64,000 bases of DNA from Erpetoichthys calabaricus (GCF_900747795.2 NC_041401.2:159786733-159850732), one strand, 5' to 3'; numbered from the stretch's first letter, positions 24,606 to 37,403 are shown. The notes: generated from the letters alone by a model not told the origin. A program made the numbers and translations.

Positions 24606-25565
24606 GCTGTCCAAGCTCTTCTGAAGGACAAGGTAACAATAAAGCTGAGGACCAGAAATGTAATGGTTGATCTTAAGAATTAAGTGCAGCAGCCAAAAGA
24701 TAACACCAAACTGACATCACTTTAAAATCAGAAGCTCAGTAATACTATTAGCTCTCTACAGTCCAGAGAAGTTTTGTCAGAAGTTGTCTTCATGGTTGGG
24801 TTGGTGTTATAAGCCATTCCTCAAAAACAGAAACAAAGTCCAAGACTGGGGTGCTGAACAATGGCAACAAAGCTTTGGACTGACAAGTCAAATTTTGAAA
24901 TCTTTGGATCAAACAGAAGGTAGTTTGTCTGTAGAAGAGCTGGAGAGCACTGCATGGATGAGTGTCTGAAACCAACAGTGAAGCGCGGCAGAGGTTCCTT
25001 GCAGGTTTAGAGCTGTATTTCTGTAAAAAGAGTTGGTGATCTAATCAGAATTAATGAAACCCTCATTGGTTAGAAGTTCAAGCAGATTCTCATGCATCAC
25101 AGAATAACATGAGGGATGCATCTAATTAGTTCCAGTTTCATCCTACAGCAGGACAGTGGCCCCAGATGGTACACTGAAGGTAATAAAGAGCTATCTACAG
25201 TAAAAAACAAAGAACAACAAGATGAGACGACCTCCACAGAGCACTGATCTCAACCTCATCAAGGTGGACTGGCATTGGACAGAAAGCAAGTGAGATGTGC
25301 ACAAGGACTGGGGCAAGTTTTCCAAGATGATTTGTACAAAGTACTAAATGGTTTTCATATAAAATAGCACCACAGTGTTCATTAATGGAGTCTAAAATAA
25401 ATAAATATTTATTAAAAAAATGTTTAATGGTTAGTGCTCTCTGTAGTATATTTTAACATTTTGGAGGTTTTCATTGACTTATTTTTGAAAGGATTTTTGC
25501 TTTAGAGATTTTTTACATATGCCTATTACTTTTTCACTGTCCTGTACATTACAGTTTATGTTTAA
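24606..25565 (+). mobile_element. Second Tc1-like transposon, decayed
   Basis: The plus strand carries eroded transposase codons: around 24875-24960 the equivalent of TDKSNFEIFGSN followed by a KPTVKRG-type segment, then GSLQV. The region 25130-25170 matches the QQDNDPKHTA block in degraded form, and 25240-25290 the PDLNPIE block. It ends near cctattactttttcactgtc. No intact frame remains. Confidence 0.65.
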
Positions 25566-26809
25566 ATAATCAAATAAACATATGCTATAGCAAAACTGTC
25601 ACCCCAGCACTCTAGGATTACTCTCCATGCATATTGGGTCAACACCATAAAACTTGCTCCTTGGCAGAAAACTATAATAAAATAGTTTAAAAATTAGCGC
25701 TGCTAACATTATCAATGCTGTATGAAACTTCAAGGAATTAGACACCTTTAAAAACTGAGTCAAACACTATTATGGTTAGAAGTCCTAGACATGGAAAAAA
25801 TGTGTAAGGCCTCCAAATGCTCCATAAAAAGCTTTACTAGCCAAGCCAGGCCTCCTTTGCCTGCCTAGAAAGGCCCTAAACCAAGTGGCTCCAGTGACCT
25901 TCCTCATGGCTTTTGGCTTAAAACACAAAGTTAATTGTATTTAAATCTATTGTTCTTGACAGTTAGTAATACAGGAACCCAAGCAAGGCGGCCTGCTTTT
26001 ATAGCCCATGAACCAGAAGGGGCAGGGTCAGTTGACCTCATTGGGTGTCTGGGTGGTAGTGCTTACTTTTGATGAACCCCGTGATGTGCATACATGACAC
26101 TGCTAAATGCCCCACAAGAAAAAGGATAATTGTTTGCCATTTGCTTGTACACAAAAAGGGCAACAGAATCTTGATTTTAATAAAAAAATAATAATAATTG
26201 AGAAAACAGAAAAATACAAGCTAAATACTTGCAAAAACAACAATAGGTGGAAAGGAGTTGCCTAATATGCAATCCTACAGCAAACAAAGTCCTAGTGCAA
26301 AATCCAGAAATCACAATTCTTTAACTAGTGCACAAAAAGATAAAGAAATACAGAAAATCAGAGGAAAAAAACAATTCTTACAAAAGAATTCCAAGAGCTA
26401 CATTGCAAAACTGCTGGCTCTCACTTCTGGCAGGGACAAATGGGCAGAAATAGGACCCAGCAGCTGTGACACCATGGTGGCTCTGCCTCTTAGAGTTTCA
26501 CCCACAACACACAGGGATCTGAGACACTTTTAAAGGGACAGAATACAAAAAAATTAAAAGTGAAACCAGCACAAATACCATAAAGCATTAAAAATAATAG
26601 TTCATAATTACTAAAAACAACAATAAAACATAAAATTCAAATACATTCAATTGATGCACAACAATCAAAGGCAAACAGTTTTACCTTTAATTCCTATTAC
26701 TAGCTCAATGATACAAATTTACCCTGTCTCTCCTTTTTTCTTTGCAATTACTATTGAACCACTCTCTATTTTGTTTGTGTGACAATAGTAAGTTGGAGGC
26801 TGTATTGTC
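25566..26809. other. Unassigned intergenic sequence
   Basis: A/T-rich, with short open frames only. No exon or known repeat was recognised. The stretch 25970-26110 may be a fragment of a dispersed element, but there is no second copy in the window to confirm it. Confidence 0.3.
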
Positions 26810-27480
26810 ATGGAGTTACTCAATCATACCAAGTTTGTTATGAGCTGGCTTACTCTCACACCTCAAGCTTAACACAAGCACGGAAAGAAACACACACATA
26901 CACACACACACATACACGAATAGGGACTCACTAGCTCTTCATTAACATGAGTAACACACAGGTGTCCTCGATATAGCCTAGACCTAAAAGCTATATTGGT
27001 TTAGGAGAATAATTTAGACATATAAAGGCTGACATACATTCATGGTGTCCTAAAATGCAACCTACACCTAAGGTGTTCAGGAATAACATAGACACATGGA
27101 GGCTGATGGTCAATGCAGCTTATCAACCAGTGATGTGTTTCTCCTGCTGTGTGGTCCTCTTTTTGGGATGTTTTCATAGGCTTGCTAACCTTATGGGAAA
27201 TTAAGAGTGGCAATCTCCCCACTTCAGATGCACTGTATCTGCTTTATTACTTCAATCACTTACAATTTAAAGACAAAATATAGACATTTAAAAGTTAATC
27301 AGTGTTAATTAAAACAGAATAAAAACAAATTAACTAAATGAAATATATGATAGAAAATTGTGAGTGATGATAAAGTCTAAATGTAAAGCCCTAATGCACC
27401 CAGACTTAAGTCATTAAGCTTAAACAATACATTCCGTAAAAGGTAAAGATAACATCTGAGTCAAAGGGGTGTTATATTTT
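26810..27480 (+). repeat. Dispersed repeat family C, copy 1
   Basis: It shares an ordered set of motifs with 35690-36480 and 48390-48990. These are a 'taccaagtttgttatgagctg'-type opening, a CA-rich block of cacac repeats, then units built on 'cctagacctaaaagct' and 'aataacatagacacatggag'. It has about two copies of the roughly 88-bp internal unit that is repeated more often in copy 2. The class is unknown. Confidence 0.55.
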
Positions 27481-27689
27481 AGATTCAGCAGTTGGGCTTA
27501 TGTTTGGATGGTGTCTCTGACATCAAGGTGGGTGCTGTCTCTGTAATGAAATGGAGAGTCTTCCTCTCGTCTTGGTCTCCAATGGCTCTTGCTTCTGACA
27601 GTCTGCACTTTTATGCCGAAAAACTTACGTCAGGTTCCAAACCTTGTGCTGTTTACACATAGATAATTCACTAGATTATCATGAAGTAT

Positions 27690-28262
27690 TAGTTTTTATG
27701 TGTTTATTATTTTTAAATATGTTTTGTTAATGTTGTTATGTTAATTTATTATTTAAGGTCCATATTTTGTATAAATGTGATACATTCCTAGTTTTCTATG
27801 GGTGGAACCCAAAGCGGCGTGGTCAGCATTACATCACTGCTGAGGGGCCGCCCTCCAGCTTTATATTTCAGGCTGGGCAGTGAGGCCCTCAGAGGTTCAC
27901 TGAAGTTGGTGGAGTGAAATTCTTATTAGTAAATTGGATTGGATATTCTGGTTTATTAAATTTTTGCTACTGCTATTTGGATATTGCTATTGCTTTTTGG
28001 ATTGATCAATCAGTTTATCAACTAAAATGAGGCGCAGGATTGTGTTTAAAGCTGAAGATATATCTATAAACAGCAATCATGTTTGGTTTTTGGTCCTTCC
28101 AAACATCCCTACAGTGAATTCAGAAGTGTCACTGTGGTGTCCTCCACCCTCTCTTTGTTCTGAATGCATATTGGTGCAGGTGCAATTTGGCCGCAACTTG
28201 GGTGCAACTATTTAACAAAAGCCCGGCCAATTTGCTTAAAACATTAAATAAATGTGTCATCT
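27690..28262 (+). repeat. Unclassified element-like block
   Basis: This 570-bp block has a TATA-like ctttatatttcag near 27863 and an aataaatgtgtcatctttat segment with AATAAA near 28247. It also has an ATG frame of 62 codons at 28027 with no recognised similarity. The layout resembles a terminal repeat or a retroposed transcript. I cannot place it in a family. Confidence 0.3.
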
Positions 28263-28629
28263 TTATCTTTATGCCTTTTTGTGATCGGTTCATCTTTTGC
28301 TCACTTAACTATACACAGCAAAAGATATTTTAAGCAAAGTCCACCAGTGGATGCATCATACAAGTATAACATTTTGCTGTCCTGTCTAGGGTAACCAGGA
28401 GGGAATTTGGATTTGAAATGGGACCAGAAGATAAAATGCAGTCAAATCAACAAGGTAAAATCAAAACCAAGATAGTGATTAAACCAATTAATGAAGGCTA
28501 AGTACAAAATGTAGTAGACAGAAAAAGCAAAAAAGTTTACTAATGAAACACAAAAAAAAATCTTTACTAGAATCCATAACCTGTAACTGTATGAAGATAT
28601 AAGAAAGAGATAACACTCTCTCAACAAGA

Positions 28630-28805
<176 letters not shown>

Positions 28806-28966
28806 ACACTCTCACGAAGTTTTGGGGTTTTGTAGTGAAAAGGTTCAATAGTCTTGCTCAGACTCGTACATTCAAACATTGAATTACAACCAGGTCAACG
28901 TATTAGTGAAAAAGTCTGATTTATATAAGGGAAATTATATACAACGGGTATGATGAGAACAAACAA

Positions 28967-30055
28967 GCTGCCCTGTGGGACATCCTGAGGGTTCGCGGGA
29001 TCCCCCCGAGGTTGTTGGATATCATGGCCGGCCTGTTCTTTGGTACTGTGAGTGCTGTGCAGAGTGGAGGCAAGACCTCTGCGTTTTTCCCAGTTGATTC
29101 TGGGGTTCGCCAGGGATGTGTTCTCCTACTCTGTTCAATGCTTGTATGGACTGGGTGTTGGGCAAAGTCATGGGGTCCAGCGGCTGTGGGGCATCTGTTG
29201 GTGATGAAAGATTCACAGATCTTGACTTTGCTGATGATGCTATGATCTTCGCAGAGTCAATGGAGGCTCTGATCTGGGCACTCGAGAGACTGAGCGAGGA
29301 GTCTGAGTGTCTGGGCTTGCGAGTGTCCTGGATAAAAACCAAGATCCAGGCCTTTAATGACCTCATGGGCACAGCCATCAGCAGTGTGTCTGTCTGCGGA
29401 GAGAGTGTCGACCTTGTCGAGAGGTTTACTTACCTCAGCAGTGACATTCATGTCTCTGGTGACTCTTCCTGTGAAGTCAGTAGACAGATTGGGAAAGCAG
29501 GGGTGGGGGGTCATGAGGTCGCTGGAAAGGGTTGTGTGGCGCGCCTGATATCTATGCAAAAGGATGAAGGTCCAGGTCTTTAGAGTCCTGGTGTTTCCTG
29601 TCTTGCTATATGGTTGTGACACATGGATGCTATCCAGTGACCTGAGACAAAGACTGGACTGCTTTGGTACTGTGTCTCTCCAGAAAAATCCTTGGGTACC
29701 ATTGATTTGACTTTGTGTCGAATGAGCGGTTGCTCATGGAGTCCCGAATGAGGTACATTACCTGTGTTGTGAGGGACCATCAGTTACAGCAGTACGGCCA
29801 TGTGGCGCGTTTATCTGAGGGTGATCCAGCTCATAAGATCCTCATTGTTGGGGACCCAAGTGGCTGGACCAGGCCAAGAGGTCGCCCACGTAACACCTGG
29901 AAGGCAGATAGAGAGGGTCATTTCCGGAGGGTAGGACTGGACTGCATGTCTGCCTGGGGGGTTGCCAACAAGAATCCCGAGCTGTTTCGACATGTAGTGG
30001 GTGCGACAAAGCACTGTACCAGTGCATGCTCCCCAACTTGACTTGACTTGACTTG
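28967..30055 (+). mobile_element. LINE fragment, C-terminal half of reverse transcriptase ORF
   Basis: The plus strand encodes pieces of a LINE polyprotein. They include SGVRQGC, DLDFADDAMIFAESMEAL (reverse transcriptase motif with FADD), GLRVSWIKTKIQ, FTYLSSDIHVSGDSS, and a C-terminal YGHVARLSEGDPA...GWTRPRGRPR block. The reading frame is broken several times. The copy ends in a short (ACTTG)n tail at 30040-30055. It is the same family as 52503-54237, with the clade not assigned beyond non-LTR retrotransposon. Confidence 0.85.
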
Positions 30056-30059
30056 TATG

Positions 30060-30310
30060 ATGGGAAAATCCAGGAAACCAGAAGTGATGTCATCAGAACG
30101 GGACAGAAGGGAGGTAGCGGTTGTTGTAAACATGGAAGGGACATCAAGTACCGGCCTTCGTAAAGGTTTGCTTACTCGTCTGTTTTCCTGTTGAATAAAA
30201 GAGAGAGGTGTTAGTACTCTATTCCAAACCCGTTTTCTGTGAATTATCGTGCTCCATTGAGCAGGTCGGCTGCTCCCCACTCGCGCGTGTGTGACCACTG
30301 TTGACCTTAT
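30060..30310 (+). repeat. Dispersed repeat family D, copy 1
   Basis: It matches the block at 46185-46450: cagaagtgatgtcatcagaa, a ttttcctgttgaataaaaga polyadenylation-like site, tgttagtactctattccaaa, and actcgcgcgtgtgtgaccac near its end. It has no coding. It starts immediately after the ACTTG tail of the LINE. A retroelement terminal repeat is possible but unproven. Confidence 0.5.
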
Positions 30311-31115
30311 TACATCACAGGCTGTAACCTCTAATCATTCCACAGTGGCAAACACCTGAGCAACTGTATATCAAAAATCATACAAAATGGCAGTACCCAT
30401 GAAAAACAAAACGGCATTGGAAAAGACGTGAATACTTTACAACTACATTAAAACAACATCAGATCAAAAATAATATCAAATGAAATCAGTGAACCAAAGC
30501 ACATACAATGGAAAAAGTAAAAGTCTTGAAAAAACTTCAGAAGAGTGGAAAAGAAAAAATAAAACAAACCTAAATCATAATAAGTGCATTAGACAGCTTT
30601 CTAGAATGTGATACAAAATTACCTGATTTAAAATTATTTAAAAACACGTGGTAAAATGTAAAAGCAGTGTTCAAGTAACAAATCAACAATAATTCAAACA
30701 CATCATGAAAAACATATGCAATAGTCTGAATGTGACGGCAGTAGAACCATCACCAGGTCCTTTAACGGCTACGGTGAGCTGGAAGAACCAGTAGCCATCG
30801 GTGTATAACCAAATATAACACAGTCTAGAGTCGACTGGTGCAGTGCTGAATGTTAAATGAATACCCACAGAAGCTGAATGTTAGGGCATCATTCCAGTAA
30901 CAATCAGATTTTTAGATTTTATACAATGCCTTCACTTACTGGCTTGGCAGAGTCCTCTTCTCTAGCGCACTAGCCATGTTAGTGGTCAGATGACGGGTAG
31001 TTTTCATTCTGCACACACCCAGCTGCATACTCCCTTTATGCTGCTAAAAGCCGGCAAGCAGTTAATTTACAACAGTCGAGAGAAACAAAACGGGAAAGGG
31101 GGAAAACATTTACAG
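30311..31115. other. Unassigned intergenic sequence
   Basis: A-rich sequence with no recognised exon or repeat; it leads into the nested-element cluster. Confidence 0.3.
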
Positions 31116-31595
31116 TATGGCAAGCCAAACTATCATTTAGAGATATGGAATCTATAAAACATTTAAAGATATCTTAAAAACATTTAAAGAGGACTGTATT
31201 TCTAAATCTTTTAAAGATATCTTTATATGAAATTGTGATATCTGTAAATCATTTAAATATATGTTTATGAAATGGATTTAAAGATATCTTTAAATGAATT
31301 ATAGATATTTTCTAATCAATTACAGACATCTCCAAATGTCACTTTGGCTTAGAATATTTTAGTCAAAGTTATTACTGAAAAATGTCTGACTTTGTTAGGT
31401 AATTCATAGATCTCTTTAAGTAACTTCAAGTGTATTTACAAATATCTTTAAATGATTTGCAGATATCTTTAAGTGATCACTTCGCATTTAAACAGACTAG
31501 AGGGCTCTGCCCCTTGCTCGCTTTGCTTGCCCACCCCCGGGTTTGGTTAACCGGATATACAATTTTAAGAGATTGTTATTTTCATGGGAATTGTT

Positions 31596-33715
31596 CAGTG
31601 GCGGACCATGCATTTCACACCTAGGCCTTCAGTAGTGCTCCGTCTGAATCAACCCGCCCCTCAAAAACTACAGTAATCCCTCCTCCATTGCGGGGGTTGC
31701 GTTTCAGAGCCACCCGCGAAATAAGAAAATCCGCAAAGTAGAAACCATATGTTCATGTGGTTATTTTTATATATTTTAAGCCCTTATAAACTCTCCCACA
31801 CTATTCTAAACATTTCACACACAATTATACAGCATAAAACCCTTTGTATTCTCTTAGATATTAGGTAAGATTCGTTGAAATTATGTATGTAAACACAGTA
31901 AAACCTCAATATTATTTTAAAGATATCGAGCGTCTCCGATATCACATATGTTACAGCCATTACAACAGACAGGCCACCATCAATAAATACGTACAATGCA
32001 AGAAAAATTGTATACAATAAAATGTGTGTACAGTGACACTAAACTATGTACATGTAATAAGTATTGTACGTAAATAATTAATTATGGTTACTCACCAACA
32101 ATAACGCAACGACTTGTCCAATAACAATGAGTTTAATTTTACTGCACAACAAAGGATAGCGTTACAGCTCTTCTAAAGGAGGTTCTTCAGGAGACTGTTT
32201 AGCACCGCCGTTGTTCTTCTTCCAGCACTCTTCAATCCAAATCCCTAAAGCAGATTCCATCCAGACTACTGCCTTACAACGTCCACTTGCAACTCATTTT
32301 GTGCCCTGGTTAAAAGACACTGCGGCCGTAGATCTTATATGCTTTTCCTCCTTTTTAAATAAAAAGAATCGTGGACTCATTTATGCTGTAATGGTGTCCT
32401 GCAGCGGTGTAGCTGTTTCCTTCCTTCAACATATCCAAAACTTTTACCTTTTCTGTAATCATTTGCATCTTCTGTTGGCGCTTGTGCACGTTAATGCTGA
32501 ATGAGTGAGATTAGTACTTCCTGGTTAATGCAGCACTCCGTCACTGAGCCAATCAGCAGCACACAGGAACTTAACCGCATGCTCTGATTGGGTAGCTTCT
32601 CAGCCATCCACCAATAGAGTCCCTTGTTTCAATTCAAATGCGTCCCCTTGTTTGAATTCAAATGGGCAAATCAACTGAGGAAGCACACGTACTGTAGACC
32701 GCAGACATCCGCGAAGCAGTGAAAAATCCGCGATATATATTCACATATGCTTACATTTAAAATCCGCGATGGAGTGAAGCCACGAAAGACGAAGCGCGAT
32801 ATAGCAAGGGATCACTGTAATTTATGGTTATAAAAACCATCTTAATATGCAGAACTACAGTATAAAGAGCTGTTGCATCACAGATAGATAACTCCTGTAG
32901 CCACAATAAATGCCTTTATTGAATAGACAAACCAGGGGTGAACAAGTTCCTTTCTACTGCAGCTACAGCCCGTGACACACATAAAAAACATCAATAATAA
33001 CTCATAAACTTGCAATATTATTAGGAAAATCGCAACATTTTACTCACCAAAAATTCGGATTAATTGTAAACAAAATCCATCCTCCTCTCTTTCCTCAAAA
33101 ACAGTTCAATTACTCTGTCGTACAGATTATCCGTGCGTTTCAGTTCCATCACAAAGTCCCTTTTTATCGCCATTGAAGCTAATGCTGAAAGTCGAACCTG
33201 CCCTGTCGTATTCGCTTGACAGAAGCAGTGGACACGGGAATGCTCACCGCCAAACATACCAATGTGTACAGCTGCCCCATGATGCTCTCATTCAGATTTT
33301 TATATTACACCATCCTATCCAATCAACGGGTCTGAACACGGTGACGTTGCTGTACGCCTGCTAGAGGGCCCTAGTGAAACCAACTCAAAATCTGATTGGT
33401 TGAAGCAACAGTTTAATCGACATTTATTTTGTGTTAGAGGGCCTGCAGAATGGATTGTGAAGGCCTCCTGGCAGACTTCTTTGACTTTGACCCTGCCTGG
33501 CAATAAATGATGGCTGAAATGTGATTGGTTAAATGCTTTAATACGAAAATACATGTCTGGAAGCGGCACAACACAACCATCGGAAAAGCTATGAAAGGAA
33601 GCGGACAGACTATTTGGAATTATTTAATAAATATTCATGGACAAAACCAGTTTGTGATTCAGATATTTTTTAGGCCAGCAGAAAAGGCCTTGCAGGCCCT
33701 GACGGCCCACCACTG
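31596..33715. mobile_element. Non-autonomous hAT element with 8-bp duplication, split by a pogo-like element
   Basis: The ends are cagtggcggaccatgcattt and, inverted, cagtggtgggccgtcagggc. Both sides carry the perfect 8-bp target duplication gaattgtt (31588-31595 and 33716-33723), diagnostic of hAT transposition. No transposase frame was recognised. Its own length, without the nested insertion, is about 970 bp. It contains a short 3' hairpin-like block with ggcctgcagaatggattg and similar motifs. Confidence 0.88.
31671..32817. mobile_element. pogo/Tigger-like non-autonomous transposon, 1147 bp
   Basis: The termini are cagtaatccctcctccattg and, at the right, cgatatagcaagggatcactg. They form an inverted pair of the CAGTxATCCCTCGCTA type and are flanked by TA on both sides. 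Inner parts repeat themes of 'ccgcgaaataagaaaatccgc' and 'gcggatttttcactgcttcgc'. The family assignment rests on the termini and the TA target. No transposase was seen. A related copy is at 62315-63225. Confidence 0.7.
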
Positions 33716-34649
33716 GAATTGTTGCATATGCATTATTTTCACTTTTACTTTAAAACTTTAGTAAAAACAATATTTGGAATTAACTTTTCTTTAAGATCGC
33801 ATTGAATTTTGATTCTGTGTTTGGACTTACGTCGTAACAACACAACATATAACTGTCTGTGAATGGATATCGTTTCTTTCTTTCTAATAAATAAAACAAC
33901 TTTTTCGAATGTTTGTCCCTGCTCTTTCTTCTTTGCTTTGCTGTTGATGTGACATCTAGAACGTATAAAATTATTGTCCTGATAAATTTATAAGAGCTGA
34001 GAGCACAGGAAGTGTGTCTGACAAAAGCATTCAGACTACTGAGATTAGATGACTGTGGTCTCGTATGAAAATAGTTGTAAGTAGGGCGAGACTTGAAAGA
34101 ATCTCATGGTTAAAGTCTCTGTCTCAAGGACTTCATACCCCAACAACGTTTTTGGAATATTTTAATTCTCGCTGGCAACACTAATTAGACGATCTGCAAG
34201 TCTCTGACTTAAAGTTTAAATCCAAACAATATATTCGATCTCTTTTCGCTGTTCTGTTCTTTCACCGAGTAATAATTTCCGTTTGTTTGCGCTAATGCGA
34301 TCTTTACTATCCTTTTTTTTGAGACTTTCAAATTTTCGTACTTCCATTATCTCTAACTTGCTCTGCATGTGTACCGCACCAACATTTTGTAATTCTTTAT
34401 GACGTTCTACTTTGTCATCGACTCTTTGTCCTTTATTTCCAGCTCCTGGCATGGACTTGTCTCATGGGACGTGTAAGTGTCTCTCCGAGAAAATCACGTC
34501 TCATCTACTTCCAAGATTTTTTTTTGATAATAGAGAGATATCTCTAAATGATAATTTGGCTTGCCATAGTCGCAGTGCAGGGATGGTAGTAGTTTTACCT
34601 TACTTGTTTGTGGATTTTACGTTTTGTTGTTGTGTAAGAGTTTAGAAAT

Positions 34650-35182
34650 AATCCCCAGGGATGTGTGACGTGTATGGAAGATAATTTATGTGTAGGAGCA
34701 AGGGGAGGATTAGGGGGTGGACCCCCCCCCAGTCAGAATGGTATAGCCCATTGCCCTTAGGCGAGTAGGTATGAAATGTTTAAAAGGCCTCCATGCCATT
34801 AGGTGAGGATGGGTGTCGCTGTTGTGCGTATTGCAACCATGCTGTTGACTGTCTTAAAGATATTTTTTCATTCTTTTTAAGCCAGGGTTGTCTCCTAGAT
34901 TTTCTGAGAGCTTCAGCACAGGGGTGAGAGATGGGTTTGGCTATTACAGGGCCCTTGGACCTTTTTCTTTCTACCAGTTTTTTGGACTATGTACATTTTA
35001 TGGGCCCTTGCCTGTAACTACTCTGCATGAATATTTTCAATAATTATCAAATTTGTCTCAGGGGTGGGGTTTGATTTGTTTTCAAATTTGTTGGGTTATA
35101 AATTGATCTGTTTGTATGGAATGATTACAATGAAAATTAATAAAATAAAAATATTAAAAAAAAAAAAAAAAAAAAAAATTTG
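34650..35182 (+). repeat. Retroposed 3' end with poly(A) tail, probably L1-like LINE
   Basis: Non-coding sequence ends in gaaaattaataaaataaaaa and then a long A run (about 35155-35180). That is the signature of reverse-transcribed, polyadenylated RNA. The general layout (ggattagggggtgg, gggcccttggaccttttt) recalls fish L1-type LINE 3' UTRs. Target duplications were not found. Confidence 0.45.
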
Positions 35183-35689
35183 TCCTGTTTATTGGATACG
35201 ACTGTTTTGTTTTGCTTGATTGCTGTTTGTTATTTTTATGGATTGTTTACCTCTTCATGACACCTTTTTTTTTCTTGCAGATTTTTGTTCTTTATCTCAC
35301 CAACAAATTCTGAAATAGTGTTTTTCCTGCAGTAAACATCGGTGACTTTGATTTTAAAATACTCTGTGCTTTATTTGTATTTTGGAGCACCTTGAGCATC
35401 ATCCGGCTATGAACTACTAGCATGCACTGACTTAGGACGATGTATTGTGCCACTGGAACACAGCAGCACTGCTGCTCAGCAACAGTGTGACATCGATAGC
35501 GGGAACATTTGACACAACTGGGGACTCACATATGTGAATGCTATCAGCTCTGGAAATTAATAGCTAATCCCAGTAAGTGTGAAGGCACAAATGACAACAA
35601 ATAATTGGTGGTGCAGAGAATCAAGTATTAAAGTATTAAATGGGACACAAGAGTCATAGCATCACTATCGTATTATTGTTGGGTAAGCG

Positions 35690-36341
35690 AAAGTTACCAA
35701 GTTCATTGTGGATTGGCCTACTCTTGGACCCTAAACTTAACACACACCGACCCTAAGCACTTAAGTCTGCACAGCTCATCGCTCCTTAGTACTCCTCATA
35801 AGAACTCACTAACTCTGGGGCCAAAAACACACAGATGTCCCCACCTAGATCTGAGGACCAGCACCTTGGTCCTCAAGAAGAACCTACACACTTAGAGTTT
35901 GACAGCCCTTCACTGTGTCCCTGAGTATAATTTAGACCTAAAGATGGACACAGCTTAATCCTTGAGAATAACCTACACACATGGAGACTGACAGACCTTC
36001 ACAGTGTCCACTGATATAACCTAGACCTGAAGACTGGCACATCTTGGTTCCTGAGAACAAAATAAGTCACAAGAAGGTTGACAGATCGTATATTGTCCCC
36101 AGATATAATCCAGACCTAAATCTGGACACAACTTGATTCCCAAAAATAACCTAGACACCTGGAAGTTGACAGGCCTTCATGGTCTATATAATCTAATATA
36201 ATCTAACCTAAAGGCTGACACAGCCTGAGAATAAAATACTCATATGGAGGTTCACAGATCTTCACGGAGTCCCCAGATATAATACTAACCTAGAGTTGGA
36301 TACACCTTGGTCCCCGACAATAACCTAAACACACGGAGGTT

Positions 36342-36416
<75 letters not shown>

Positions 36417-36480
36417 TCACAAGCCTTGGCTAATGCCACTTACCAATTGACAATGAGTAATCCACTTACCTGCTGCTAAC
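35690..36480 (+). repeat. Dispersed repeat family C, copy 2, with ~88-bp minisatellite
   Basis: From about 35877 to 36341 an ~88-bp unit is repeated five times plus a part copy. Each unit has 'aataacctacacacatggag', '(a/g)ttgacagaccttca', 'gtgtcc', 'atataacctagacct' and 'cttggt(t)cc'. The units have diverged from each other. The last one runs straight into a (GATA)n tract. Copies 1 and 3 of the family carry fewer units. Confidence 0.65.
36342..36416. repeat. (GATA)n microsatellite
   Basis: About 75 bp of GATA repeats arising at the end of the last minisatellite unit, where 'gaggttgatagatag' gives a natural seed for expansion. Confidence 0.93.
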
Positions 36481-36707
36481 AGTTTGCTTTATAGCCAGCT
36501 TCACCAGTTATTCAGACCCCTCCAGGCAGCCTGCTGCCACCTGAGGAGCATGTTCCTCTGAGGTATGAACCCTGAGCTTGTTACAATTTAAACAGATACT
36601 AAGAAATATAGAGCATATTCGTATATTGTTCTGTATTTAACCATATATCATGCACACTGTATAGTTTATTTGTTGGCATGATATTATTACTGTTCTAAGG
36701 AGATATG

Positions 36708-37000
36708 TCATGTCATCATCTAACCCACTTAATCCAGACCATTGTTGCAGGTGCTGGAGCCTATCCCAGCTGGCATAGGGTACAAGGCAGGGAACAAACC
36801 CTGGACAGGGTGCCAGTCCAACACAAGGTGAACACACATACGCATACACAACAAACACACAATAGGGCCAATTTAGCATCACCAATACACATGAACAGTA
36901 TGTCTTTGGCGGAAACCCAAGCAGACATGGGAAGAACATGTAAAATTCACACAGGAAGGACCAAGATGATAACCAAGGTCTCTGAGCCACTGTGCTGCCC
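36708..37000 (-). mobile_element. V-SINE/DANA-like SINE
   Basis: Minus-strand SINE with core motifs in order. Flanks are ctaaggagatatg (36695-36707) and ctaaggagacatg (37001-37013), a 13-bp duplication with one mismatch. It is more diverged from the others, so probably older. Confidence 0.8.
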
Positions 37001-37403
37001 CTAAGGAGACATGCAAGTAAGAATTTCATTGTCTTACAATTTTAAAAACAGAAATGCCAAAGTGGTTGGTCCTTTTATGGGGGACCCTTGTTTGATGCCG
37101 AAAAGAACCACTGACATGAAGTTTCCAGCAAGAACCTTAATTTATTTAGATCTGTTAAAGGTTCCACAAATCACAATGAATAGATTTGTGAAATACCAAT
37201 GGCTTCATGTTAGACAGACTCTTGCTGCATACAATCACACAGGCCAAGTTCAGGTTTTTATGATCTCTTGCTAGGTCAGCTACTACACATCAAAGATTTC
37301 TATTTTGGCAGCATATTAGGAACCCTTTCAAGGCCTGAAGAAACAACTTCATATGCCAAGGAACCCAGACAGGGCTGGATTAGGACCTTTAGAGGCCCTA
37401 AGC

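Larger units (their letters stand above)
31497..34538 (-). mobile_element. Non-autonomous Helitron, split by a hAT element
   Basis: On the minus strand the 5' end is TCTCTCTATTATC at 34538. The 3' end is a hairpin (AGGGgcagagCCCT) plus CTAG at 31497, inserted between A and T. Its interior matches the 616-bp plus-strand copy at 22372, for example gacaaagtagaacgtcataa and acacatgcagagcaagttag. The Helitron sequence itself is about 910 bp; the rest is the nested hAT. No helicase coding was seen. Confidence 0.85.
31116..34568. mobile_element. Foldback MITE rich in tatcttta motifs, split by a Helitron
   Basis: The left terminus (tatggcaagccaaactatca then tttagagatat, 31116-31146) is matched in inverted orientation at 34539-34568 with one or two differences. 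The remaining left arm (31147-31496) is packed with variants of aaagatatcttta and aaatgattt, so the element is internally self-complementary. Removing the Helitron leaves an element of about 411 bp. This is the outermost of four nested insertions. Confidence 0.7.

Noticed and set aside
35877-36341. CRISPR-like array (regular repeats)
   Set aside because: Units are ~88 bp and diverged, without constant repeat and variable spacer structure, in a vertebrate context; it is a minisatellite.
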